Assembly (NCBI GenBank): GCA_037043015.1
Contig: CM073330.1
Span: 4,985,263 to 5,049,262, forward strand
From: Bryum argenteum
Taxonomy: Eukaryota; Streptophyta; Bryopsida; Bryales; Bryaceae
Length of the DNA stretch: 64,000 nt
Direction of reading: 5' to 3'
Positions within the stretch are counted from its first letter, which is position 1. Each line of letters starts with the position of its first letter. This document shows, piece after piece, positions 1 through 10,205 of this stretch. A program made the position numbers and the translations under genes. The notes under the pieces are model-generated. The model worked only from the letters and a program-made list of their open reading frames with translations, was not told the DNA's origin and did not search any database.

Positions 1-51
1 ATATGAGTATTGCACGTTCATGACATTCATACTCTTTTCATGATTTTTTTG

Positions 52-372
52 GGTTGAAGGAGACGTCCTTCAAATGTAAGAGATCCTTGTTCTTTTTTCG
101 CCTCCTGAAGTCACAAAGGCCTTATTCCATCCCTAACATGAGCGGTAAGAGAGTTTCACTACTAGAAAATCATGCACTGTTTTTAAGTCATCAATTATTC
201 GGTTGTAGTCAAAATAGACCATGGTTTTGTAGTAGTTTTACTTCGTTTGTTTTTATGGGTGTTGAATGTTTTACATGGGAGTTAGTTTAACATTACATGG
301 TTTCTTTTTATTTTTGCTTTTTTGACTGATTCCATATGATGTCGGTTCGGTTGAAGGAGACGTCCTTCAAAT
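52..372. repeat. Duplicated 24-bp motif with internal hairpin
   Basis: A 24-bp sequence occurs identically at 52-75 and 349-372. It contains TTGAAGGA, a 4-nt spacer GACG, and the complement TCCTTCAA, so each copy can fold into an 8-bp hairpin. The intervening DNA is AT-rich with no gene. The pair may be the ends of a small decayed element, but both copies are in direct orientation and I could not define outer borders. Confidence 0.6.
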
Positions 373-476
373 TCTTGAGAGACCTTTACAATACTTTCAA
401 ACGGTATTTCTTTTCGTTTGAAAGCTACTATTCAATCACTACGAGATGCTGGTAGAAACGTATAATGAATCAAACA

Positions 477-546
477 TACCACGAGGGGAGGGACGTGGGT
501 TTTGGGGTCTGGATACCACGAGGGACATGGGTTTGGAATCCGGATC
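477..546. repeat. Short imperfect direct repeat
   Basis: Two adjacent imperfect units each begin TACCACGAGGG and continue with a G-rich stretch (GGACGTGGGTTT versus GGACATGGGTTT). Nothing else recognisable lies between 373 and 839. Open frames here are short and lack coding character. Confidence 0.5.
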
Positions 547-839
547 TCATGGATCTCCCTGTTGAAATGTTCTCCTTCTGCTTACACTTTTGAATGGAAC
601 AACACAAAAGAATTGTTTCTTTATACTTGTAATTGCATGGAGACTTCATTTCGTAAACCTGGTCGCGCGCTCCGTTTGTGTTCAAATTGCTCATGGCTTG
701 TTTTGAATTGTTTTGTAAAAACGAGGGTCTTGTGAGGGACCTACGTGAATGAGGGTGTTATTTTTATTTACTCGTTGTGACGAGAAAAGAGAAACTCCAA
801 CCTATTTAGAGTCCAGTGTGAATAGAGTGTTTGTTCGAC

Positions 840-1190
840 GGAGGCACCACAAGCCTTGGCTTGGTGGTTAGGACTTAGGCCTCCCATGAGGAGGTCGTGG
901 GTTCCATTCCCCATGCTGGCGTGGTGCTCACTACTATAGTTCACCCAACTATAGTGAGGGGTCCTTGGATCTTGTTGTATGGGTACCTCAAAGCCCTTTG
1001 GGGAGATACTACGTCAAGTATCTTCAAGGTACTAGAAACTAGCGTAGTCATAGTGTCCATTCTCGAGGGGGGGAGGTAGTATTGTTCCAATTTTCCCTTG
1101 TCCGGTGGCCATCGGGATATTTGCATTACGAACGGACACTTCATTCATGCCGGCCCCTTAGAAAGGGACCGGAGTTTCTATCTATCTATC
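840..1190 (+). mobile_element. tRNA-derived SINE, full-length copy 1
   Basis: The head resembles a tRNA promoter. A-box-like TTGGCTTGGTGG is at 856-867 and B-box-like GGGTTCCATTCCCC at 899-912, at tRNA-like spacing. The body is followed by a short (TATC)n tail ending at 1190. A second full copy lies at 7319-7683 in opposite orientation with clearly similar sequence throughout. Flanks TTTGTTCGAC (830-839) and TTTGTTTGAC (1191-1200) form a 10-bp target-site duplication with one mismatch, which supports retrotransposition. Pol III transcription is inferred from the boxes. Confidence 0.85.
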
Positions 1191-1200
1191 TTTGTTTGAC

Positions 1201-2630
1201 CTATCCCTGATGTATGTCCTGAGGTCATCACACCAATGGCGGGATTACTAACCCCTCTCGGGGTGAACACTATGCTAGTTCCGACATATCGACTAGTGCC
1301 TTCGAGATACCCGGCATGGTATCACCCAAAAGACTTTGAGGTCGAAGAACCCACACCATAGTTGGGTGGTGACTGGTTGTGACCACAAGGTATGTCTATG
1401 AGATACTTTATCCAAGGTTATTAGAGTACAGAATTATATGTGTATTTTCAAATTTTGGCTCCGTACATCAAGCTAAACTTATATGTACTTGTAGACTATT
1501 TTTCGTACTTGTAAGTATCCATCATCAAAAGATTCTAAAACACTTTAGAAGGACAAAAAAAATTGTATGTTATGTGAAGTATTCTTGAAACAAATATGGC
1601 ATATTCTCTGTACTCCGGTAACCATTCAATCCTTTCCTATCAACCAATCAAGAGAGCTGAAAAAGAGAGATGTGGGAGTTGGAGGTTTCAAATTCAAATT
1701 AAGTTTTGGAACAAACTTGATGTTGTGGTAAAATGGAGAGTCTTGTGAGGGACCCTGTGTGCATGGAGTGGTATATTTTCTATAGGTTGTGTGTACCAAG
1801 CATTTTCGAGAGATATTTCTTCCATAGTTGGGGAGTAGGTTTTTTGTCTATTTTTTAAAAGGACGAAGGGAGAGGAGAAAGAGAGATGAAGGAAGGGGTT
1901 GGAGGTAATTTGAGGTATTTGGTGGTTTAAAATGAACTGGTTATCGTCAGGAGAGATTAGTCAAAAAAATTCTCTCCTTTTGAGTGCTACCGTATTATAA
2001 GCATACGGAGTTTTCAATGGAAGGAGACAAAATCTTAGCCCTTGTACGCGACAAAATCTAATGCAGAACCGACAAGTGTTGAGAGCAATCATGCAATGAA
2101 AGGTAATTATAAAATCTAATGTACAATTAAACCCATTAATGATAAGCGCCAATGGTAATACTTTGGTGTTGGTACACGTGCACTTACATGCTTCCTAATC
2201 ATTCCCTCTTAGAGCTAGAAACAACCCATGGCTGTCATATCCGATCATTTTTAAATTCACTCGAGTCCTTGCATTACTTCTGAAATATATTTATTGATGA
2301 AATTGTAAAGTATCTAAAAACATTCCTATAAGAAATAATCATGAAAGATTTTTTCATGTCCAATTTTATAATTTAAATTTTAAATCAAGACAACAAAAAT
2401 TAGGAATAATGAATAACTTTACTTCTTCAAATTTAAGTGACACAATGTACCAAGAATTTAAAAAAAATAAAATAAAATAACAAAACAAAATTTAAAAAAA
2501 ATATATATATATAGAGTCGCTTTATTACCACCAACAACAATTGTAGAGATCTTTCATCTATTAAGCTTCCAAAATTGAAATGAACTATGTATGTCCATAA
2601 AGTCATGTGATGAGGGCTCCCATTCAATTT
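1201..2630. other. Intergenic, no gene seen
   Basis: The stretch is AT-rich with homopolymer runs and only short open frames without coding character. Around 1730-1790 it weakly resembles 715-770 (shared GAGGGACC-type words), suggesting old repeat debris. I see no RNA gene and no promoter I could defend. Confidence 0.5.
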
Positions 2631-2869
2631 GAGGGAGCTTTATATTACACAATGCCTTTCTCCAAGGGCATTTATGAAACATAAACCACTCTCACACGCC
2701 TTTACGCCGGATATGGTCTCCGTCCGCAGGCCGCCCGTTTTCAAAGCGCCCTTACCTTCGGGCATAGTGCTCATGTTCAAGCCACTTTGTATTCGAAAAG
2801 GCCCTTGATTGAGATTTAGGGTTATGTCCAAAGGTGAAGGCGCTTCACAATCAAATATAAAGCTCCCTC
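2631..2869. mobile_element. TIR element (MITE-like), 239 bp
   Basis: The left end reads GAGGGAGCTTTATATT and the right end is its exact reverse complement, giving 16-bp perfect terminal inverted repeats. The interior is GC-richer than its surroundings and codes for nothing I recognise. No unambiguous target-site duplication is visible, so the superfamily is open. It lies about 1.2 kb upstream of the chimeric gene. Confidence 0.7.
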
Positions 2870-2892
2870 ACCTTCAAGCAAAAGCTTTATAC

Positions 2893-3115
2893 AAAATCAT
2901 GATAAAAGTGGGACATTTTTCACAATGACACCAAAATTTCAGAGAAATATGTGAAAATTTCATCCAAAATCATGATAAAAGTGGTACATATTTCAAAATG
3001 ACACGAAAGAATTTATGAAAATTTCATCCAAAATCATGATGAAAGTGGAACATATTTCATTGTGACACCAAAATTTCACAGAAATATATGAAAATTTCAT
3101 CCAAAATCAGGATGA
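2893..3115 (+). repeat. ~73-bp tandem repeat, three units plus a partial
   Basis: Units start at 2893, 2966, 3030 and 3103 with AAAATCATGAT or a close variant. Each continues through a GACAC...AATTT segment to AAAATTTCATCC. Spacings are 73, 64 and 73 bp, so the second unit has a small deletion. The array ends at the start of the GC-rich promoter region of the next gene. Confidence 0.8.
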
Positions 3116-4043
3116 AAACGAAGGCATTTTCAGAAAAAGCGGTTGGTGGGTTCACACCAGGGCATAGCAAAAGGCGCAGAGGGTCCAGCTAGGCAGGACA
3201 ATATTCAAAAAACAGGACACACCGCCCTGGAGCCACCCCTCACCTCGTGGATGGCGGACCAATCTGGCTTCTGTTCTGGGACCCCCACTCCACTCCACCC
3301 CACCCCACCCCCATCGCCAGCCAGCCAGCCGTGGCATCCCGTCCCTCCCCTCCCTCCCTCGCAGCCCACTCAGATTACATACTCCCCACTCCGCCCCGGT
3401 CGCACTGTTGTTGAAGTAGTCCTTTGCCGGCTTCGCTCACTTCGCGATCAGGTCACTCATTCATCACTTTCGCTCCCGATCCCAAATGCACTCACCCAAT
3501 CTCGCACTTTCTTTTGATCTAGTCTTCTTCCTGTGGCCACGATCCATCTCTTTGCTCTTGTGTCTCAGAATCTAGTTGTGGGGCACCGGAGAAGGTACGG
3601 ACTGTGAGGATCGGGTCAATTGGCTTGATTTGTCACGGATTCGCACGAATTCATACTGTCGCGGATCTGTTGGAAGCCGGATTGCTTGCAGTTAATGGTT
3701 GAATTGAGTGTGGAGTGGTCTTAGATTGAATTTCGAACGTTTGCTTTCGTTGCGCAGGAACATCGCCACTATTTGCGCCATTGAGCAGATTCTAATTCAC
3801 TCGGATTCGAGCTTAGACTCGTGTATCGTCCGGCTCTTGATGCCGAGGTTGTAATCACAGCAATCGAGGTAGCATATCAGGTACTGCACTCTCTGGCGAT
3901 TCAATGCGCAAGGCCGTCAGTGCCATTCTCTTTCAGTGCACGATGATGCCTGCTGCAATGATGTGGTATTGCAGTGTGTGTGCACGTTTGAATTGGTCGT
4001 TTGATATTTAGGGTTGGTTGGTAGGCCGGCACAGCAAGAAACG
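3116..4043 (+). promoter_or_regulatory. Promoter and 5' UTR region of the chimeric WDL-like gene
   Basis: Composition changes sharply from AT-rich repeat to a C-rich stretch (pyrimidine/CCACC tract about 3285-3365), typical of a plant proximal promoter. Two possible 5' UTR introns fit splice consensus: 3595-3757 (GAAG|GTACGG to GCGCAG) and 3881-4011 (TCAG|GTACTG to ATTTAG). No convincing TATA box was found. The transcription start is not determinable by eye. Confidence 0.5.
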
Positions 4044-5442
4044 ATGCCTCTCTTTATATCAGACTCGGAGTTGGAGGGATTAGGAGTGGAGCAAGTGGTG
4101 GACAAAGCGGACGCTTTCATCCGGGACCTTCAAGAGCAACTTGCTGCTCTCACCGATGTGCAGCAAAAGCTCACCACTGTAAGCACCATCTTGAACTTTG
4201 CATTGATGATTCATGATTGCTTTTTGTTGATGGTGTGGTTTTGTGTTCTACAGGCTGAGAAAGCTTTACAGGAATCCAAGGACCACAACGCCGAGCTCGA
4301 ATCCAAGCTGAAGGTTCGAGCTCTAGATTAGGCCCCTGATCAAATGGTTGCACCTTTTTCCCTCTTTCCTTGTTTGCGAAACTTAGGTCAAGATCGATTT
4401 GTCCATGCAGGAATTGGAGTCTACGAAGAAAGTCCGAAAGGATCTCGCCGCACCCAAAGCTGTCCCGGTAACAACCTCCTGCTCTGCCCCAATTCTTTAC
4501 AAGCATTCTGTCTGTGAGCTTTCCTGCTCCTTTCAGTATAACTTTTCACAATCGTTCTGCTTTTCAGTTATTGTTTGTGCTGAGCTTTCCATGTGCTACT
4601 TTTACAGGATGTGGATGTGCACGCGAAAGTGCCGAGGCTTCATGTGAAGACCAAGCCAGACGTCGTAAAGGTACGTAGCTCGATCAACAAATTCCTGTTT
4701 CGCATGCAAACATTCTAGATAGTATCATATAGAATAACATAGCATTATTCTGATAAAGAGAGCTATACCCTGACAGAAAATAGTACCCCAGACACGAAAA
4801 TCCCTCCCCGAGGGCTTTCTCGGCAAGGACGACAACGGAGTCTCCGGAATGAAGCTGTCAAAAGAGGATCAAGATGCGCTCGAAACTCTCGACAAGGAAG
4901 ACGCCAAGCTCGGCGAGGAAATGGCAGCACTGAAGAGCAAGGGAGGCAACACACACGCACTCGGAGTGAAGTCTCGGGAGAGAGCCGAGAAGCGACGCGA
5001 GTTTTACGCGAAGCTGGAGGAGAAGATGCGAGCAAAGGAAGAGGAGAAGCACCAGATCGAAGCAAAGAAGGAAGAGGAGAATGAGAACAAGATGAAGGAG
5101 CTTCGGAAGGGACTCAAGTTCAAGGCTACACCATTGCCCAGCTTCTACGCCGATGGACCACCCAAAGTGGAAGTCAAGAAGATCCCTCCTACCAAACCAA
5201 TGTCCCCGAAGCTTTCTACTGCCAGACGAGCCTCTCTGTACGAAGCCGAGCACGATGGCTCGAAGTCCCCGGTGGCGAGAACGAAGAATGGTGATCACTT
5301 CAAGAACGATGATGTCCGAAAGTCCATGCAACGACGTAAGAGTGTTACTACTGTTACTACTACTACTACTGTGCATAAACCAGAGGAGTCTGTGGTGGCT
5401 AAGATTGCTCCTGAGGCTCCGGAAGCCACCCCTGCTGCTTAG
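4044..5442 (+). CDS. WVD2-like (TPX2/KLEEK-domain) microtubule-associated protein with NUA-derived N-terminal exons
   Basis: Exons: 4044-4178, 4254-4313, 4387-4467, 4608-4670, 4777-5442. All junctions are phase 0 GT-AG and the product is 334 aa. The last exon holds the WVD2/WDL signature at about residues 178-245: SRERAEKRREFYAKLEEK, then a K/E-rich helix, LRKGLKFKATPLPSFY, a PP-K-VE-KK stretch and SPKLS. This family binds and organises cortical microtubules. A serine/threonine-rich basic tail ends the protein.

The first exon starts MPLF-SDSELE and contains KADAF-R-LQEQ. It matches exon 1 of the NUA gene at 19242. Exon 2 (AEKALQESKDHNAELESKLK) matches NUA exon 5. Exons 3 and 4 are not recognised. 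NUA-type residues are not known at the start of WDL proteins, so this looks like a fusion. The start is the first ATG and equals the NUA start. Expression is unproven. Confidence 0.82.
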
Positions 5443-7305
5443 TTGCTGTTAAACTATGACTGTGTGAGTTTTTTGGCTATTGCAACCCCGCCCGCCCTAG
5501 TATAATAGCAGGTCCTTACTTTTTTCGTTGTGGATGTTTGTAACGTTATCAGTTCTTAGAGGAAGTGCCGCCTGTATCACGTAAGAGATCGCCGCTTTAC
5601 TTTTCCTTTTTTGTAGTATGAGATCTTCGTCCCTGTAATCTTGTGTTTATACACATTTTGTTAACAAGTTCGTCATCGTCTGTAAGCCCCATCTCCCTTG
5701 ATCCTTGCGATGATGAATCAGTGTGGGTTCCTAAAAGTACCTGTTTCACTCCTCCTCTTCTCATTTCAACTCTTGTTTCCTGTACTATAATCGTTCAAAC
5801 AAATCCTGTTTGTACAAGTCCGTGACTGTTCGGGATCGGCTTGTGTCATACGAATCTTCTTCTTCATCAAGTTCGTCATTGTTGTAAGCCGTCGATATCT
5901 ATGACATCAGTTTATACGCACTTTGTTATAGTAAGCTTTCCCTTGATCCTTGCGAGGAATCGATGCTGATTTCTCAAGAAAAGGCTTCGTCATTGCTGTC
6001 TGTATCATGTAAAATGTTTTCTTCTTTTTTCTGTGCTGGTATGAGATACCAAGTGTGATTGTAGCAATTTCAAGTTTCACTTTCGTCATGTAGTCTGACA
6101 ACAGGGTCACTGATTTTTCCTCTTTTCCATATGGATGTTGTTCGGGCTCCTTTTTTTTCGTGCATCATGTTAGAGTGGCTCCAAAAAATGGCAAATCCGG
6201 TGATTGTTGGATTGCAATACATGCATAGGTCGATGTATTGTTGGGAGAGGGAAGACAAAGAGAGAGGGGGGGGGTGGTGTTTGGTAAGATTCTCTTTTAT
6301 GCTGGCAATGCCATTTGTTGGCACTTGGCAATCAATGCTGGCTGGCAGTCTTGCTCTATCCAATTGCTGCTGGTGGGGTCTTGGTCTCAGGTGGGACGGT
6401 AAAAAAGTCGCCTTTGCCCACCCAAAAAGCCATTCCTTCTCATGTGCAAAAAAGAATGTGTTGTTTCGACAACCTTTGTGCACCCAAAAAGTGGATAATG
6501 AGCAGTGAGTCTTCTCATCATCTTGAGCATTCTTCTCATGTGGGAGGACATTTGGTATAGGATTTTGGTGCATCAAAGAATGTGTCGTTTCGATACTCGA
6601 CGCAAAAGATATTGAGTTTTAGAGTTTTATTGGTGGGTCATGAGGAATTTGTTGTTCTTGTTTCATATTTAGATTGTTCTTGAATGATTGTGTTCTACAT
6701 TGGAGATGGTTGTTTGCAAAGAGATTCGAACTTTTTGACTATTTTGAAGATTGATATTGTTTTGGGACATCTCAGAACTGGTTTCTGTTTTTTAAGTAAC
6801 CTAGGAGTGAGGACGATTGGTAAACTTTAGCAAGAATAGTACACCTTATTCTGGGGTTGATGAGCGGTTCCCTCATATACATTTGTGAAAGAATTTATCA
6901 AGAGTTTGATTTAATATTATTTGGATATTATACTGGTTAGCAAAGTTCGATGTTTTTATTGGTATAGTGTAAACTATGTGGAGAGTAAATCTTACAAAAA
7001 TGCTCTTATATATATGGATAGTATTGTTCTTGGGAATACTCTTACAGTTTTTTGTGCACTTATGGTGATGTAATTCTACAAAGATTAAATACAAATCAAA
7101 GCAATTTCTCATTTTGTGGAAAACATGTATGTTTGAATAGTGTATATAGTAATTTATTATTTATAAAAGAATTTGGAATGGAATTTGTCATTTCAAAATG
7201 ACTTTCTTAAATGAGAAGTAACTCTTTTATTTTTAATTTTTTTGGGGTCATATTCAAAGTATCTTATTTGTTGTTGAGTAAGACCTTTACCCTAGATAGT
7301 ATGGA
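5443..7305. other. 3' flank of the WDL-like gene and intergenic DNA
   Basis: The 3' UTR probably ends within about 200 bp of the stop, in T-rich DNA. An imperfect direct repeat follows: blocks at about 5643-5715 and 5868-5960 share TTCGTCAT, TTTATAC-CA, and CCCTTGATCCTTGCGA. From about 6130 to 6600 the DNA is GC-richer, with overlapping open frames on both strands, but I recognise no protein and find no splice structure. The remainder to 7305 is AT-rich with nothing evident. Confidence 0.5.
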
Positions 7306-7318
7306 CATGTGTAAGGTA

Positions 7319-7683
7319 GATAGATAGATAGATAGAAACTCCGGTCCCTTTCTAAGGGGCCGGCGTGAATGAAGTGTCCGTTCGTAATGCTAATATCCCG
7401 ATGGCCACCGGACAAGGGGAAATTGGAACAATACTACTTCCCCCTCTCGAGGGTGGACACTATAACTACGCTAGTTTCTAGCCTAGTTACTAGTGCCTTG
7501 AAGATACTTGACATAGTATTCCCCCAAAGGGCTTTGAGGTACCCATACAACAAGGTCCTAAGACCCCCCACAATAGTTGGGTGGACTATAGTGGTGAGCA
7601 CCATGCCGGCATGGGGAATAGAACCCACGACCTCCTCATTGGGGGCCTAAGCCCTAACCACCAAGCCAAGGCTTGTGGTGCCT
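7319..7683 (-). mobile_element. tRNA-derived SINE, full-length copy 2
   Basis: This is the reverse-strand counterpart of the SINE at 840-1190, with the head at the right and the (TATC)n tail at the left (GATA repeats 7319-7335). It is about 15 bp longer because of a local duplication around the CTAG-rich middle. CATGTGTAAGGTA occurs at 7306-7318 and again at 7684-7696, a perfect 13-bp target-site duplication, so this insertion is fairly recent. Confidence 0.92.
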
Positions 7684-7690
7684 CATGTGT

Positions 7691-7760
7691 AAGGTACCAC
7701 AAGCTATGGCTTGAAGGCTAGGGCTCATGGCCCCCAATGAGTAGGCTATGGGTTCCATCA
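7691..7760 (+). mobile_element. Truncated, diverged SINE head
   Basis: Directly after the target-site duplication of copy 2, the sequence CCACAAGC-ATGGCTTG-...-GGGTTCCATCAC repeats the tRNA-like head of the same SINE family in the opposite orientation. Only about 70 bp are recognisable, with many substitutions. The newer copy therefore inserted head-to-head beside an older relic. Confidence 0.65.
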
Positions 7761-7811
7761 CGTAGAGTTTATCAAGATTTTAAATTTTGTATTGCATGAT
7801 TTGGAGCTTAA

Positions 7812-8418
7812 CCCCTAAATGGTTTGACTCATTTGTAGTAAAATGAACACATCCTCAAAAGCATTGTCATAGGTGGAGGTAAAAGTGTGTTATTCAAATC
7901 TCAACCGTACAATCTTGTCGTAGACATATTGAACATCATGTGGGTCAAATTTTGAGTCATGAGGCTTCATAGATTGCAAGATCATAATGTATTAATACTC
8001 AAAAATGATCACATAATTTCGTCATTTTCACTTTAAAGTGAAAATGCTACCATTAGACTTATTGCAATGAAAAAATCACCAATTAGAATGTTGTTCACCT
8101 TCATCTCAGTAGCATTCTTGAACAAAAAAAAACCATGAGAAAAATTTCTTTGTACAAATTATGGCCCTGCAATGGTGAAAACTGCCCTAAATTTTACAAA
8201 GGAAAAAATGTCTAAAACTAGGCTGCTGTCACTGAAATGCATGCCATTAATTCATACTTCATTGTATGGGTCTGAGATTTTTATGACATGAACTAGACTT
8301 GATTTGGGACCCAACCCAAGTGATTTCGTCCAAAACGGAGTCCGGATGAAGAAGTTAAGGCTCTCCAAAGTTTCTGTCATCCAGAATGTCGATTTTCGAC
8401 ATTCGGCCCGCTTAAGGG
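7812..8418 (+). mobile_element. TTAA-flanked piggyBac-like element, long subtype
   Basis: The element is bordered by TTAA at 7808-7811 and 8419-8422, begins CCCC and ends GGG. Near the right end is a perfect hairpin: GAATGTCGA (8384-8392), loop TTT, TCGACATTC (8396-8404), 14 nt from the terminal GGG. Related copies are recognisable at 37560-37945 (reverse) and 60310-61494. No transposase frame is present. The piggyBac assignment rests on TTAA target sites plus CCC...GGG termini. Confidence 0.7.
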
Positions 8419-8422
8419 TTAA

Positions 8423-9255
8423 ATCGCAAAAACTATGAAGCAAGTCTCGAATTCATATTGTCATATGTACCACATTAACTAGGTTACACAAACACCAACC
8501 ATATAAATGACCCTCCATTTATCTACAAGTCACTAAAGTAATTATCTAAGGTCTTGATATTGTGCCTGTCCCATGGGAAACTCATATACGAACCAACTGG
8601 AAAAGCTTATTATTGGAGGCAAAATTTCATAGTATTTTTCAATTGACTACCCTAGTTGCCAAGATACATGATCATTGAAGATATTTCACATGATTTTGGT
8701 TTCCAACTCATTCTTTGATTTTGATATTCAAATAAAAAATAATATTCCTTTGTTGCATGAGCAGTAAAACAATAAGTGCTTCATAAGAGATTACTTGCAC
8801 TCTAATTAGAAGATTTAAAATTGTATGTAACTAATGTGGAAAACATTTTCTTGAGCTTCTTAACTTAATGTGGTACTTCATCTAAGGCGACCAAATCCTC
8901 GTAAAGCCATCTTGGCTTCCAAAAATCTCTAGAAGTTAAGTGCAATATTTTGAAGTTTGATATGTAGCCAATAAGTTTCCCTTGTACAACTAAGATTATA
9001 TATTTTACGATAATTTAGAGTATTTGTATTCATTAATCCTAATTATTAAACTTGCAACTACTTCAATCGTAAATGAAAATCTGATTATTAAGAGCTTGAA
9101 TACTCACATCCAAAAACAATTCCTTCAGAGTCGTAAGTAACTTCACCCATTGTTGTACACATGACTTCATCATTCTTTCACAAAAGCAAGTGTAGAAAAT
9201 TTTATTAGAAAATTAAAACCTTTTGTATTAGTCAAATGCGCACAAAGTTATTATC
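8423..9255. other. AT-rich intergenic DNA
   Basis: No open frame, repeat or RNA gene could be supported here. It sits between two TTAA-flanked elements. Confidence 0.5.
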
Positions 9256-9259
9256 TTAA

Positions 9260-9493
9260 CCCTTAGACGTCAGACCCAACCCGAGGGGTTGGGTTTTTTT
9301 TTGAGAGAATCTTGCTCATAACTTACACTCCATTATACCAAATGGAATTTTTAGAATTCCAAACTGAGCACCTTCAAGAGATCTATACTTTCTTAAAATA
9401 GAGCTCAAGCAAATTTAAAATAGAATAATGCTAAAAATGAAGTTTAAAAGAGATTTTGGGTGTGGTATCAGGAAAGCATATGACGTTTAAGGG
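9260..9493 (-). mobile_element. TTAA-flanked piggyBac-like MITE, 234 bp
   Basis: TTAA target duplications are at 9256-9259 and 9494-9497. The ends CCCTTAGACGTCA and the complement of CCCTTAAACGTCA give 13-bp TIRs with one mismatch. A perfect hairpin lies 14 nt inside the left end: ACCCAACCC (9274-9282), loop GAG, GGGTTGGGT (9286-9294), followed by a T run. It looks like a bacterial terminator, but in this context it is the family's subterminal hairpin. Non-coding. The strand given places the hairpin end last, as in the other members. Confidence 0.85.
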
Positions 9494-9927
9494 TTAAGGG
9501 AGAAAGTGACTTGTGGCTATGTGTAAGTATTCCAAAGTGGTTTGGACCTCTCAAATTCTCATACAAGAATTGAATACTAACACCCTTTTGTTGAATCTGA
9601 CTTGCACGCACATATAGATTTCATCACCGTTTTTTTAGAGTTTATTGTTTTTTTGGGTTTTTAATGCCATAAATTATTAAAATACAGAGTTAAAAGCAAT
9701 TTAAAGTTAATTGCAATTTAATTGCATATAATCTTGAAAGATTTCAATTTTTATTGATTGAAAATTTGAGGATTTCTATATTTTAAAAATGATTAATTAT
9801 TTGTTGTAGAAATCTGGTAGAGGCTACGACATACTATGGATGGAATATCTCCACATCTGGATGAGCCATTGGGATGGCTTTGGGTACCCAAGCATGAGTA
9901 AGAGACTTGGGCATATACACCATGAAT

Positions 9928-10134
9928 ATCTCATAAAAACAATTGTCAAGTGTGTAGTAACGTCTCACTTCTGATTAATTCATCAACACAAAGTAATACA
10001 ATTGCAATTATGTCATGATGACTTACTATGATGTATCATCTCATAAAAACAATCATCACCTATGTAGTAACGTCTCGCTTCCAATCATTTCAATAACAAG
10101 AATTAATACAATTGCAATTCTGTCATGATGACTT
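9928..10134 (+). repeat. ~110-bp direct repeat, two units
   Basis: Units begin at 9928 and 10038 with ATCTCATAAAAACAAT. They share GTAGTAACGTCTC, AATACAATTGCAATT and GTCATGATGACTTA at matching offsets, with scattered substitutions. Between 9498 and 9927 I see only AT-rich non-coding DNA. Confidence 0.8.
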
Positions 10135-10205
10135 ATAGTAAGTGGCTCATAAACTGCTCACTTTTCAAATTCGCAAGCTCATTGGTAAGTGGCCAAGTGA
10201 ATTAA

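Noticed and set aside
840-920. A tRNA gene
   Set aside because: A- and B-box-like words are present, but the cloverleaf cannot be completed, and the sequence continues into a repeated 350-bp unit with target-site duplications, so it is a SINE head.
4858-5376. 172-codon minus-strand open frame
   Set aside because: It is antisense to the WDL exon and reflects the lysine/glutamate-rich codons of the real gene.
6070-6576. Overlapping open frames of 125-168 codons on both strands
   Set aside because: No recognisable protein, splice structure or codon preference. The GC-richer composition alone explains the open frames.
9274-9303. GC-rich hairpin followed by a T run, like a bacterial intrinsic terminator
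   Set aside because: It lies at the fixed subterminal position of a TTAA-flanked element in plant nuclear DNA, with no upstream gene. The same hairpin position is seen in five relatives without T runs.
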